Origin: Nannochloropsis salina CCMP1776
Taxonomy: Eukaryota; Sar; Eustigmatophyceae; Eustigmatales; Monodopsidaceae
NCBI GenBank assembly: GCA_004565275.1
Contig: SDOX01000017.1
Coordinates: 415,898-479,897 of the forward strand
DNA length: 64,000 bases
Direction: 5' to 3'
Under the pieces are notes generated by a model that saw nothing but the letters and a program-made list of their open reading frames with translations, did not search any database and was not told where the DNA came from. Positions 41,301-50,714 of this stretch are shown here, piece by piece; position 1 is the first letter of the stretch, and every line of letters begins with the position of its first letter. The position numbers and the translations under genes were made by a program.

Positions 41301-41432
41301 AGGGCCAACCCAGGCTTCGCAACCCGCCAGCAGCAACAGCACCCCCAGCAGCATGATCAGTCCACACTCCGCCCCCAAATGGCCAGGCATGACACCTGAT
41401 CCCTGTCTCAGTGCTGCGCCGTGTGGGTGCAT
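38376..41432 (-). CDS. plastid-type Hsp70-like protein lacking the substrate-binding domain
   Basis: A single 1,018-codon frame from ATG 41432; the ATG at 41390 gives a cleaner signal peptide (MPGHLGAECGLIMLLG...) ending in a CEA-W border like the plastid import site. Residues ~60-490 form a long acidic, low-complexity region with Glu/Asp runs. At ~490 a canonical Hsp70 nucleotide-binding domain begins: GIDLGTTNSALSLV, then RAVITVPAYFTPAQ, REPEAAALAYGLD, VFDLGGGTFDVSVLE and VVMVGGATRMPSIRRLV. An inserted Glu/Ala-rich helix (AADAEGMESEKEKLATLM) lies before the last subdomain. The chain ends just after VDPDEAVALGAGIHAGVL and lacks the interdomain linker and peptide-binding domain. It may act as an ATP-driven scaffold or regulator instead of a classical chaperone; this is inference. 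Confidence 0.88.
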   Translation of the reverse strand: MHPHGAALRQGSGVMPGHLGAECGLIMLLGVLLLLAGCEAWVGPGTLPHGKQRHLSTTTISFTPMARWRRHWGPHVPNSGPVWDGLCPVVLRAAKRWGGMRKKIENDDGDEKKRTTQSNSKGAKPFVPKAGEEAAESEEEEDVDPLAISDAMIEEVTGRVHGRKLSRSEASGKAASDERLRNEEGEGEGRGTESGGVEREPPAWSMRWLETLSEEEMLALDKKRLMDLLLKDIESDKEWTGVPVQALFDPDEEVDPKTDFYDEGMTEEIFGKMPEGEDEDEEEMDLDDILGPLGDGGEEEEEEEGEENLLRFLSGSQEGRRLARDLLNDDTVRDDEEDEDVFDVGGHLRAEEMSSEEVEDGLRHLWRNLKKGHGEDTGGGDEGEEEAAETEGRLRDELADPATILTALKASVEGGDLAAASELLQRMEEMGLEVGDLEEEVEALDSYRAPLGNKRAVAQVPLVEEAEEDGGGLQVPLSVGRLSEEEVAAMKSVGACVGIDLGTTNSALSLVKDGKALILPSRATEAALTPSVVRFRGKEVVVGEAARAVAVADSDNTFSSVKRLMGRGLEEMLQEKEILGSLNLVRRTVEEAEGEAEGGGQACVAMRCPALGREVTPEEVSAEILKTLLEDAAAYLEKPVNRAVITVPAYFTPAQCAATERAGALAGLQRIKLLREPEAAALAYGLDRMLGEDELIMVFDLGGGTFDVSVLEVGDGVVEVLSTFGDATLGGNDFDKRVADWLVGEYRKQHGGQGPQSDRTSQRKLMEAAEGARVRLSQASETEVRIPALGGEGKDLGPLTLTRAGMEKLCGDLYDRLLEPMRQAALMAGATLGGEVAPDALGGQLVDALGDGGEKAAMEVLMRDQELAAADAEGMESEKEKLATLMRERAMTGRKVSKARSMYSKNLNAVRKRNPGLKIREFPQGRSIQEVVMVGGATRMPSIRRLVAAVTGITPRTTVDPDEAVALGAGIHAGVLDGIIEDMDMLTPMQAAIARGLLDYEARAGQAEPRSQKQRKGF

Positions 41433-41846
41433 CAAAAGGGGTCGAAAGGACGTACACGCGCGTGAGTCGGTGCGATGTTGCAGTTGAAGGGGCCAGGGGA
41501 GGGAAATGCCAGGGTGTGTGGATGCGCCGGCCCGTCATATGTTCATGATACGCCGGAAAGCCGAGGGCGAGGCTGCCGAAGCTTGAGGAGAGGAAAACGC
41601 ACGGTAGAGGCCCCTTTGTATGCTTAGCCCCATGACCGTCACGCATGCACTGCTCTGCGAGCAAGTGGGTAATTGACTTGGTCATCTCCTCATCCTTTTA
41701 TCCCCCAGGGACAGCAACAAAGAGCGCCGGCCGGACGCCTCACTGTCACACCCCTCTTGTCACGGTACTGAAGGGGGCCAGGAGCTCGTGCCAGCTTATC
41801 GCACTCATCGACCACCGACAGCGTCTATCGAGAACTTAAAAAAATC
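41433..41846. promoter_or_regulatory. divergent promoter region, Hsp70-like / LSM4
   Basis: A 414-base gap between head-to-head genes. No TATA box or heat-shock element (nGAAn repeats) is evident to me. Confidence 0.4.
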
Positions 41847-42966
41847 ATGGTACGTGCACATATCCAGCATCTGCTCCTTGGCTGCCGCATTTTGTAATCT
41901 TTCAATTTCATCGCGCCTGCTACATCCCTCCATCTCCGAAAGCTCCCCTTGTCGCTTCTAAAAACGGCGCAAGGCCACCCCATGCTCGTGGAACTCAAGA
42001 ATGGGGACACGTACAATGGCCGACTGGTTTCGTGCGACACTTGGATGAACATCACATTGAGGGATGTCATCTGCACTTCCAGGGTGAGGAGAGCGAGAGA
42101 CGATGGGAGGGAGGGGGCAAGGAGGAGGGAGAAGAGAGGCACAAGGGACGATAAGCTCTCATGCGACCTTCCCCCCTGATCTGACCCTCTCGCGCCCCAT
42201 TTCTTTTCCCTCCTGCTTTATCTCGTCAGGATGGAGACAGGTTCTGGAAGATTCCGGAGTGCTACGTCCGGGGAAACAGCATCAAGTACCTGCGGGTGCC
42301 GGAGGAGGTGATCGACATGGTTAACGAGGAGGACCTGGAACGGGAACGTACGTACAATACCTTGCCTTCCCCCTTTGTCTCTCATCTTTTGCCCCGGGAA
42401 ACCCGCCACTGGCAAGTATGTCCCGGGCACTCGAAGAGCGGGCGTGTAGGAAGCTGGATTCACGCGCCTTGAGGACCGCGACTCCTTCCTTCCCGCGTAC
42501 TTGGACTGGGAGTGGCTTTAGCATGCTTTTGCACGTCCATGTTATTTTCCAATTGACATGCTATCCCCATCACTCTCACACAATTCGAACGCTTCGCACT
42601 GATCGGGGCACAGGGCGGGGAGGGGCCGGGCGGGGCCGGGGGCGTTTGGGCGGAGGCCGCGGGGGACGAGGTAAGAGGGCGGACGAGGCGTGATACGATA
42701 CAGACATGGCACGGAAGGTGCAAGAATCTGGGCAAGGAATAGCGTCTCATGATTTGTCGTCTTTCCCTCGCATCTCATCACATCGGCTGGGTGTGTGCAC
42801 AGGCTACGGTCGGGGGGGGGGTCGTGATTTCCGCGGCGGGCGGGGGGATCGCGGCGGGCGAGGAGGGAGGGGTGAGTATCGAGGAGGGGGTGGAAGAGGA
42901 GATTACAGAGGCGGGCGTGGAGGGGGAGGGGGACGAGGGACAGAAGGGCCTGGAGGCAGGCAATAA
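41847..42966 (+). CDS. LSM4: U6 snRNA-associated Sm-like protein LSm4, five exons
   Basis: LSm4 is part of the LSm2-8 ring on U6 snRNA and the LSm1-7 ring in mRNA decay. Exons read at 41847-41849, 41943-42083, 42230-42347, 42614-42670 and 42803-42966, all GT/AG with matching phases, giving 160 residues. The first coding exon is the ATG alone: GTACGT follows it directly, and exon 2 resumes at [20 protein letters not shown], the exact family N-terminus. Sm1 includes [20 protein letters not shown] and Sm2 [18 protein letters not shown]. The C-terminus is an RGG-rich tail ([17 protein letters not shown]), typical of LSm4 and a target for arginine methylation. It is by far the most intron-dense gene in the window. 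Confidence 0.95.
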
Positions 42967-43320
42967 AGAGGGGTATAGCGGGATGACTGGCAACACCCAA
43001 AAGAACGGGCAGGAACGTGATAATGTAGCACCACCGAAAACGCCAAGGCCATCCAAAGCATCGAAAGGCACATTGGTTACTTGATTTGAAGCGTCTCAGG
43101 CCTTTAATAAGCTTTTCTTTCATGGTTATATTGGGGGGGAGGGAGGCCGTTCCGAGCCGCTCATTTGCTTTCTTCTACGAGCTAGGTCTTGAACAGAGAC
43201 GTGGTCAAGTGCGGACTCACACACGCTACCTTTCATGCCCCTTGAGGCCCTACATCCAATTATCACACCGTGCTTCTTCCAGAAAAAACTCATGATGCCT
43301 ATGTATCCTCAGGTGGTACC
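42967..43320. other. intergenic between tandem genes
   Basis: A 354-base gap holding the LSM4 3' UTR and the promoter of the next gene. No other feature recognised. Confidence 0.4.
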
Positions 43321-44241
43321 ATGCTCGCTCTTCGCACAGCGTTTTTCATCCTTTTGCCCGCTCTGACTGCCGGGTTCCTCATGCCGACGCCCTCTTTGTC
43401 TAAGCCTTTCAGGTGCGTTGGACTCGTCCTTATACCCATAAAAACACTCAACTTTGTTGAATTTTCCAATAATCTTAAATTCACTGACTTGTATTACCTC
43501 ATGATCAATGATGATCGCTTGATTTTTTCACATAAGCAGCATTATCACTCGCTCCCGAGGTGTTCCGGCCCGTCTGCCCGTCACTGCGCTCAACAGTTGG
43601 GGTGGGAAAAAACAAAAAACTGCCCGTGTAGCAGTAGAGCCAGAGGTTATTGCGCCCGATTATCGTGTGGCTGCCGGATTTTTCCTCGGTGGGGTTGGCT
43701 TGGCGCTTCCCCCTCTGTCAAATCCCGGCGCGGGTTTGCCGTTGGCCTTAATAGGCGCTTTCTTGGCAAGCCGCACCCAAAAAGTACGTTTTGTTTTCGA
43801 TGAGGAAGCAATGGAAGTCATGACAGTTGGCGCTGACGGTCAGTCTCTGTCGATGGAGCGGGAAAATTTTGCCGTGGGGGGGCGCAATCGCTGGACTTAC
43901 GCGAGTTTCACGAACTGGGAGGTAAGAATCAATCGTTCATTTTTTCTTTGCGACCGTGCGCAGGAAATGTCGCGTGGATGTTTGTCTGATCCGATTTCTG
44001 CTTGCTTCATTCTCCCCCACCTCCACTCAACTATATTTGCACCTCGGGTCTCCCGCTCTCCCCCGCCTTCTGCCCCGTCACTTCCCGGCAGTTCTACCCT
44101 TCCGAGCAAGTGCCTGTCCTGGTCTATTTCAAAGAGACGCAGACCAAGCCAGAGGGACAAATCCACTTCTTCCCCGTGATTGGAAACCCGGCCAGGCTCC
44201 TGGAAAATTTCAGGAAGTACGTGCCTTTGCCTGGGAAATGA
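43321..44241 (+). CDS. plastid-targeted DUF3119-like membrane protein, three exons
   Basis: Exons read at 43321-43412, 43540-43921 and 44092-44241 with GT/AG borders and matching phases give 207 residues. The N-terminus MLALRTAFFILLPALTAGF is a signal peptide with an AG-F plastid-import border. The mature protein has VEPEVIAPDYRVAAGFFLGG, a hydrophobic pair of helices (~75-105: LGGVGLALPPLS, LPLALIGAFLAS) and a beta-rich domain (VRFVFDEEAMEV, RWTYASFTNWEFYP, GQIHFFPVIGNPARL). The PDYRVAAGF-helices-beta arrangement resembles DUF3119 proteins conserved in cyanobacteria and plastids, whose function is unknown. The family call is from memory of the pattern and is moderate. No catalytic motif is visible. 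Confidence 0.7.
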
Positions 44242-44783
44242 GGGATCGGGAAGGGAGGACGGGGGCGGTGGCGAGGCAGGGCGGATCATGACGTGTTGTG
44301 ACAGCAGCGCCGCAGCGGTTGAAAGATAGGAGTGGTAGTTGAAATACGATTGGAGCCTGCTAAGCACGTGCTGAAAGGAAAGACAGGGGACTGAACACGC
44401 ACGGCTTGTTATGGTGTGGCTCACGGTGAAAGCTCCCAAGCAATCATGGCATTGCTCGCTCTCGTCTTTTGTTTTGCTTTCGATGTCCGTAGGTCCTCTT
44501 TTGACACGTTCTGAACAGAACCAAAAGTGGTGCTTTTGCCCTGCGACTCAGTTTCACGCCGAGACGCACGATTAATCCCCGACTGGGGCGGTCCGAGGCC
44601 TCATCAAGGGCAGACCTTGCTCCTCGTGTGCCCACAACCGGCCCCCTGCCCCTTCCCGCCTCGAATTCACTGCTCTCGTAATTTTCCGTGAGCGATCACC
44701 GGTATACTGTCCTTCGCCTGCTGCGAGACAACCGGTCGCCCTTCAAGACTTGGGGTACCTAAGAGCTTCGGCTGGAGCTCAAC
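44242..44783. other. intergenic, convergent 3' flanks
   Basis: A 542-base gap between convergent genes. GC-neutral, with short meaningless frames only. Confidence 0.4.
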
Positions 44784-47700
44784 TCAACAGGAGGCCGGAG
44801 TCGACCTCCGCCCTTTCTCTCGAGGCGTGCGGCTGGTGTTCGCCGCGTCCGTCACGCTGCTGCCACTCGCACGCCTCGATGATCGGGGCGTGCTCTTGTC
44901 CTTACCGCCCTTGACGCTGCCGGTGCTCTTCCGCCGCTGGCTGCTGGCTGCGATGCTGTTGCTCGCCTTCTCCTTCGATCGCTTCGCGGAGATATCGGGA
45001 GCCTTCCTAGCGTTGCTTTTGCCCGCAGGATCGGCGTGCTTGGCATGCCCATTCATTGCCTCGTTCCCTGATCCACCTACCCCGTCACTCCCCCCTTTGA
45101 GTGCGGCCGAAGCCCTCCCTGCCCCTCGCCTTCCTGGTGACGGGGAGGAGACCACCGAGCCCCTGCCTAGTCTCCCTCCTGCGCCTGCCCTCTGCTTTTT
45201 TTCCTTCGGCTGCACCTCTTCCAGGCTAGGAGCTTCTGCTAGGGGCACTCCTTCTTCCCGGCCCTCCTGTAAGGCGGAACCTTCGGAAATGGTGGTGGTC
45301 GGCTTGGCAGCCTCCGTCGGGGGGGTCCGGCCATCGCCCACTTGCACCCTTTCCCTCCCGCTGCTTTCCGGAGGATACGACCGAAAGCTCTGTCGAAGCA
45401 AGGCGATCAAATCTTTCTTCAGCCCCGGCGTGGGCAAAGCCGTCCCGGGTACTCGAGGGGCATGCGGCGGTCTGTGCTGCAGCTGCTGGTGGGGTTCCCA
45501 GATGCGCTCGTCCCCCCTTGACTCGGCAGAGACGTCCGTCGCTGGCATGGGCTCGACGGGATTTTCAGGAAGGACCAAGGTGGGAAATGAAGAAGGCGGA
45601 GGAAAGGAAGAGGAGGACGGGGGAAGGAGGCCGCTCATAAACGCCCCGAAAATGGCCGAGGGCTTCGGCAATTGCCCTGTGGGGATGTCACCGAGCAAGT
45701 CCGAGATAGAGGGAGGGTTGTGAATTTTTGCCGCAGGATCCCCCAAAGACACCGTTGGCGCTGGTCTTCGTGCCTCCTTTTCGAGCCGCTGCCGCTTTCC
45801 TAATCTGTCCTCCGCCCCGGCCTCAGGGGCCACAGCCGCGGCGGCGGGGGCCAGACCCCGTGCGGGCCGTGCGGGATGGTGGTGGGGGGAAGCGAAGGAT
45901 CGAGGGAGGGAGGGGCTGAGGAGGGTGACCCCATCCCGGCTCATGTAGCAGAGCCCTAGGGTATCCTCGCCCTGCCGGTCCACAAATGCCAGGGCCAGCA
46001 CGGGGCCGGCGTGTCGGGGAAGGGGATGGGTGCAGACGGGGGCGGCTTCGTAAGCATTGAACAGGACAAGGGACTGGGACGGTGGGGGCGGCGGGACGGA
46101 AGGAGAGGTGGAGAATTTGGGGTCGTCCCTCCCTTCCAGCACGGCCGCAAAATGAACCAGAGTCTCTCTTCCCCCGACCCCGTTCCCCGCCAGCAGCCTC
46201 GGCGTCTCCGCGCCTCCGGCACACAGGTGCAAGACCCTCCCCGCCGCGTAATACTGGACAATGTGGAGACGAAGCAGGTCCCAGACGACCAGGCTTCTGG
46301 CTGTGGCGACGACGAGGCGGGGAGCGTCCGGGAGGAACGCCAGGGCCTTGATCTCTGACGGCTCCTGACCCTTGGGCAGGGCGGGAAGGACGGCGGGGTC
46401 CAGGGTGAGGATGCCCAGAAGCCGGAGCCCCTCGGGGTCCCACAAGGCCACCTTGGCCCCGCAGGCCACCGCCAGGAGCGTTCCGTCCGAGGAAAAAGCC
46501 AGGCTTCGGGAAGCTCCGCGCTCGAACGCCACGTGCGCCTGACAAATCCATCGGTAACGAGCCCCAGACCCGGCCTCTTCCTGCCCCCGTCCCTCCTTCC
46601 CTTCCTCCCCGGCTTCTAAGACCCGCACCCAGAGCGCAAAGTCTCCCGAGGCCGCGCAGGTGGCCACCATATCCAAACGAGGGTGGTAGGCCAGGGATAG
46701 CACCTGCCCCGATTCCCCACCACCGTGCGGCTCGTCCACGACCGCTCGCAGGACGTAGGGAGAGCCCCTCCCTCCTTGCCCCGCCCGCTCCCAGAATTTC
46801 AGGCTCTCTCGTTTGATGCCCATCTCCCCCACCCGCATTTCCACCGTCGCCATTCGCCCTCCGTCGCAAGAGAGAGCAGCTTGGGTCACCCACGGGGGAA
46901 CCAGCTTTCCTCCCTCCTCTTGCGCCTCGCTCCCTCTCGACACGACGTTGCTGGAAACCACCTCCACCTCTCCCGCCACCTCCCCGCACTCCACGTCGAA
47001 AAATTGCAGTTTTCCAGGCTGACAATTGCTAACGAGTCTACCCCTGCCTCCAAAAGCCCACAGACGCGCGGCTTTGGACATGTTTTGGTAAGCATTCCCC
47101 TTCGCTTTTCTTCTTCCCCCCCACCCTCCGGTGCTTCCCAGGGTCGCCGAGAGGTGCGCCATCCCGCGCCATTCCCACCGGGTTTTCAGGTCCATGGGGT
47201 GCAGCACTCGAAGGGCGTTGCTGAGTGTGATGAGGGCGCACAGGGACCCGTCTTGACTGAGAGTCAACCCGCCCAGGCAGGCACCCAAACGCGGGAGGAA
47301 GGTCATGGGGTGTCCGCCCTTGGAGACTTGGCAGACGACGAGGACGGCCTCCTCCCCTCCCGAGAGGAGGTAGTGCCCGTCCGGCGTGTAGGCGAGGCAG
47401 CGGACACCGTGGGCGTGCCAGCGTTTCACCTCGCTCCGAAACAAGGCGTTTCTCCGGTGCGAGAGCCCCGGGCCACCCCGTTGCAAGGCACGGGCCTTGG
47501 CCTGCTTAAGCCGGGTGCCCAGGCGATTGAAAAGGGTGTGCCAGAGAAAGACACGCCCCTCCACGTCTCCGGTGGCGATTTCGGGGCGCGAGGGGTGCAG
47601 TGCGACAGCCTGGAGGGAACCTTCCCGGGGAGAGTGGTCGTCGAAGAGCACTTGGGAATAGACTTCTTTGGAAGGCACGTGCCAGACGTTCAGACTCGTC

Positions 47701-48389
47701 GAACAGGCCGTGACGAGGAAGTCACCCGTGCTTGTCGTTCGTAGGAAGAAAGGGGCGGCTTTCAGGGTCTGGATTTTGCTTCGCTGCTTCTCCTTTACCT
47801 GATACCGTATGATTTTGTACGAGACCTTTTCCGTGAAGGCTGCAGGAGTGGTTGGTGCGCAGGATTGGTCTCCTCTTGACAATGATGTCTGATCACCGTG
47901 TAGTGGCTCACGATGGTGGGGTTTCCGTTGCCCCAGAGCCATGTAGAGGGTGTTGGACGGGTCCGTGGGCGCGACGCACAAGGCCAGGATTTCCGCCTCA
48001 GGGAAGGTTCTGACGAACAAACAAGCTTCTTCTTTCAAATAATCCCACCCTTTTAGACAACCGTCCTTTCCTCCGCTAAACAATAGCTGATCAGGGCCAA
48101 AAGAAACGCATGTGACCCCGCTGGGATGGGCATCGTCAAAGCGGGCTACAGGTTCACCCGTCTGGGTTGAAAGCAGCAGGATGGACGAGCCCATAGCGCA
48201 AGCCAGCAGGTCCCCGCCATGATTGAAGCAAGGTGTGACTTGGTGAAGATCGGCGGAGACGATGCGAGGGATCAAGGAGGGGCTGGAGTCCTTGGCAGGA
48301 ACTAGGCTGGTGGTCGAGGGAGGGGAGGCTGAACTCACTGTAGGCGTCGCCCGCTTTTTGTTCTTACTTGGCGCGGCAGCCACAGCCAT
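44784..48389 (-). CDS. UTP17: WD-repeat protein WDR75/UTP17, SSU processome subunit
   Basis: A nucleolar t-UTP subunit that binds nascent pre-rRNA and promotes its transcription and early 18S processing. The single 1,201-codon frame starts at ATG 48389. Two tandem WD40 propellers occupy ~30-780. Recognisable repeats are SGVTCVSFGPDQLLFSGGKD, RPEIATGDVEGRVFLWH, and HAHGVRCLAYTPDGHYLLSG followed by FLPRLGACLGGL, a segment characteristic of WDR75/Nan1. In the second propeller SRSLAFSSDGTLLAVACG is clear. The last ~350 residues are Pro/Ser/Lys-rich and disordered, with basic clusters suited to nucleolar retention. This makes it longer than human WDR75 (about 830 aa). It is divergent to the LRR gene. 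Confidence 0.85.
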   Translation of the reverse strand: MAVAAAPSKNKKRATPTVSSASPPSTTSLVPAKDSSPSLIPRIVSADLHQVTPCFNHGGDLLACAMGSSILLLSTQTGEPVARFDDAHPSGVTCVSFGPDQLLFSGGKDGCLKGWDYLKEEACLFVRTFPEAEILALCVAPTDPSNTLYMALGQRKPHHREPLHGDQTSLSRGDQSCAPTTPAAFTEKVSYKIIRYQVKEKQRSKIQTLKAAPFFLRTTSTGDFLVTACSTSLNVWHVPSKEVYSQVLFDDHSPREGSLQAVALHPSRPEIATGDVEGRVFLWHTLFNRLGTRLKQAKARALQRGGPGLSHRRNALFRSEVKRWHAHGVRCLAYTPDGHYLLSGGEEAVLVVCQVSKGGHPMTFLPRLGACLGGLTLSQDGSLCALITLSNALRVLHPMDLKTRWEWRGMAHLSATLGSTGGWGGRRKAKGNAYQNMSKAARLWAFGGRGRLVSNCQPGKLQFFDVECGEVAGEVEVVSSNVVSRGSEAQEEGGKLVPPWVTQAALSCDGGRMATVEMRVGEMGIKRESLKFWERAGQGGRGSPYVLRAVVDEPHGGGESGQVLSLAYHPRLDMVATCAASGDFALWVRVLEAGEEGKEGRGQEEAGSGARYRWICQAHVAFERGASRSLAFSSDGTLLAVACGAKVALWDPEGLRLLGILTLDPAVLPALPKGQEPSEIKALAFLPDAPRLVVATARSLVVWDLLRLHIVQYYAAGRVLHLCAGGAETPRLLAGNGVGGRETLVHFAAVLEGRDDPKFSTSPSVPPPPPSQSLVLFNAYEAAPVCTHPLPRHAGPVLALAFVDRQGEDTLGLCYMSRDGVTLLSPSLPRSFASPHHHPARPARGLAPAAAAVAPEAGAEDRLGKRQRLEKEARRPAPTVSLGDPAAKIHNPPSISDLLGDIPTGQLPKPSAIFGAFMSGLLPPSSSSFPPPSSFPTLVLPENPVEPMPATDVSAESRGDERIWEPHQQLQHRPPHAPRVPGTALPTPGLKKDLIALLRQSFRSYPPESSGRERVQVGDGRTPPTEAAKPTTTISEGSALQEGREEGVPLAEAPSLEEVQPKEKKQRAGAGGRLGRGSVVSSPSPGRRGAGRASAALKGGSDGVGGSGNEAMNGHAKHADPAGKSNARKAPDISAKRSKEKASNSIAASSQRRKSTGSVKGGKDKSTPRSSRRASGSSVTDAANTSRTPREKGRRSTPASC

Positions 48390-48833
48390 CCTACCAACCC
48401 AGCCACGAAAAAAATTGTTTGACTCGATCCAGTAGTCCTGTGGATGTTATACAGCGTCTGTGGGTTTCAAAACTGCGAGAAAAAAGGGCTACAGGAGGCC
48501 AGGATACCAGAATAGGGGGATGGGTGGGCGGGGGGAAGAGGAAACGAGCGACGCTCGCCTCCGTCTCGTTTTCGCACATTGTAAGTTGTCGGCACGTACA
48601 ATTTTTGGGACGGATCATGGAAGAAGCACAGCAAAAACGCGGCATTAAGATGTTGGAGGTCTGTTGTGATCCTGGTTTGCTTGCTCGAGTTTTCTTGCGC
48701 TGGATTCAGCCTTCCTTTCCTTACCTTGTACAAACTAAACAGGGGCCCAAATCAAGAAGTACAGGAAGAGGGATGTTATCGAGGCGAATACCGTGACCGC
48801 AAGTACGACCTGGAGCATAGCACGATTCGGAGC
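48390..48833. promoter_or_regulatory. divergent promoter region, WDR75 / LRR protein
   Basis: A 444-base gap. An ATG at 48618 opens a 14-codon frame ending at a possible donor (GAGGTCTG, about 48659), and AAACAG at about 48739 could be an acceptor, but the phase does not fit the LRR frame, so I did not join them. Confidence 0.35.
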
Positions 48834-50714
48834 ATGTCCTCGACCACATCGTCGTCCTATGCCGAGTTGTACTTGCGGAAAAAAGGCGTGCTCCCTCTTT
48901 CTACCCACAGCACCAGCGCACTGTGTCACTCATACGACCCCAATGACTACTTTGCCGGTCCCTCACAAGCCCCTTCCTCAACATCGCCGCGCCTTGCCTC
49001 CGCCTCAACAGTCCCAGATGAAGAGCTGTTCATCTCGTTGGATCCACCTGGGCAACAAGCACGTGCTTCCTTGGGAACATCGGCCCTTAAGCATGCGCCG
49101 AATGATTCAATGATTTCCTCGTTGGGCACCGGGTCCCCGGGGAGACAAAGCGTTAAATCCTGTCCATTAAGAGGTGCAAGATCCAAAGCGTCCATGCATA
49201 ATGAAAAGGGCAGCCGTAGCATCAGCCATGGAGGAGTGGAACCAGGGCGGAAGGTGGGCGGCGGGATCCGCTGTCGGGTAGGACAAAATGATGGCCGCCT
49301 ACAGCTCGCTGTCCCGCCCGTGCTTCCAGAATCCACCGACGCCAAAGGAGGCGCATCGATGCACCCCGTTGTCTCCTCGCGCGCGGTCCAAGCACGGCCA
49401 CGTCCTGGTGCGTTGTTGGAGGGTCTCCACGTCACAGCTGGCGCCCGCCTCCCACGTCGACCTCTTTCCCTGGTCCTGGAGTCCAGCCTCTCCCAGCATC
49501 TCCTCTTGAACGGGCAGCGCCTCAGCGCCGTGGGTCGCGGCATCACGGTGATCGACCGGCTGTACGACCCCACCTCGGCCTTCCTCCACGATGGAGAGAG
49601 GAAGATGCCCAGTGCGCCCTCCTCCCAACCAAGCCTCCTTGAGGATTCCGTCTCCCGGCCCAGCTCTCGCGCCCGGGGCCGGCCCGTCTTAGCCGAGCGC
49701 CAGGCTCATGCCGTCACCTCGCTTTTCTTGAGCGACAACGACTTGACCTCCTGCGCGGGCCTGGCCCAGTTTCCTGGCCTGAGGACCCTTTCCCTCGCCA
49801 ACAACCTGATCGCCCGACTCGAGGACGTGGCCCCCCTGGCCGCCCTCCCGCACTTGACCTGCCTGCTCTTGACGGGCAACCCGATCAGGGACGTGGAACC
49901 CAACTACCGCCTGTGTGTGCTGGGCCTGTTGCCGACTGTGGCGACCCTGGACAAGGAGGCCGTGCTCCCCTGGGAGAGGGAGCGGGCGCGGTCTTCCTTC
50001 CGCGACCGGCAGCGTTTCCTGGAGGAGGGCCTCCGGGTAGTCTGCGAGCATATCCAAACGGAACATGCGCGGCGGCTCTGGAGGGTGCACCAGGCGCTGG
50101 CGGAGGCGTGGGAGAGCCGGTGGTGGGAGGGGAAGGACCGTGGAGGGAACCAGGGCCTCTCTGGAGGTATCCCGTCGGAGCTCAGGGAGGGGGGGGGTTG
50201 GCGATGCTCGCGGTGGGCCATGGAAGGCGACGGCGACGGCGACTCGGGAAAGGGCGGGGCTTTGGCACGCCTGCTTGGGATGCGGCCTCTCCGCGCGACG
50301 GTGTGCGGGGACGTGCATTTGCGTCGGTGTGTGGAGGACACGCTGCTGAAGGAGGGGGGCCAGACGGGGGAATGGGCAGCGGCAAGAGGGCGGGACCGAG
50401 GGGGATGGGGGGAGGTCGGTCGGGAGAGAGGACAAGCGGACTGGGAGGGGGTGTACGCGGCCGTGTTGGAGCGGCAAGGGGCGGCGGTGGCGCGAGAGAG
50501 GGAGATGGCGAGGGAGGCGCTTGCGGGTGTGCGGAGAGTGGTCAGCCGGGGGGGGGGGACGGAGAGGGAGCAGGGGAAGGACAGGAGCCGGGCATTCTTT
50601 CCCCGACCAGGCGATGTCCTCTTTTCCCCCGCGCCCCTCGCTCCTTCCCACGGGGGCCAGAGGGAAAGGGCGGGAAGAGGTTGGAGGCCTATGAGGCAGC
50701 CCCGCCCTCAATAG
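48834..50714 (+). CDS. leucine-rich repeat protein (SDS22/LRRcap type)
   Basis: The frame is open from 48666, but the first ATG is 48834, giving 626 residues to a TAG at 50712-50714. The first ~285 residues are Ser/Pro-rich and disordered. From ~290 there are about three LRRs (VTSLFLSDNDLTSCAGLAQF, LRTLSLANNLIARLEDVAPL, LTCLLLTGNPI), closed by an LRR-cap (NYRLCVLGLLPTVATLDKEAV). This layout is shared with axonemal and centrosomal LRR proteins such as LRRC and centriolin types. The C-terminal part is helical then Gly/Arg-rich. The SFI1-like frame that follows is in the same phase, with only this TAG between them, so the two could be one gene with an intron around 50.7 kb. Confidence 0.65.
   Translation: MSSTTSSSYAELYLRKKGVLPLSTHSTSALCHSYDPNDYFAGPSQAPSSTSPRLASASTVPDEELFISLDPPGQQARASLGTSALKHAPNDSMISSLGTGSPGRQSVKSCPLRGARSKASMHNEKGSRSISHGGVEPGRKVGGGIRCRVGQNDGRLQLAVPPVLPESTDAKGGASMHPVVSSRAVQARPRPGALLEGLHVTAGARLPRRPLSLVLESSLSQHLLLNGQRLSAVGRGITVIDRLYDPTSAFLHDGERKMPSAPSSQPSLLEDSVSRPSSRARGRPVLAERQAHAVTSLFLSDNDLTSCAGLAQFPGLRTLSLANNLIARLEDVAPLAALPHLTCLLLTGNPIRDVEPNYRLCVLGLLPTVATLDKEAVLPWERERARSSFRDRQRFLEEGLRVVCEHIQTEHARRLWRVHQALAEAWESRWWEGKDRGGNQGLSGGIPSELREGGGWRCSRWAMEGDGDGDSGKGGALARLLGMRPLRATVCGDVHLRRCVEDTLLKEGGQTGEWAAARGRDRGGWGEVGRERGQADWEGVYAAVLERQGAAVAREREMAREALAGVRRVVSRGGGTEREQGKDRSRAFFPRPGDVLFSPAPLAPSHGGQRERAGRGWRPMRQPRPQ

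Noticed and set aside
48618-48833. Possible extra 5' exon for the LRR gene (ATG at 48618)
   Set aside because: The candidate donor and acceptor leave the wrong phase for the LRR frame; left out until transcripts are seen.
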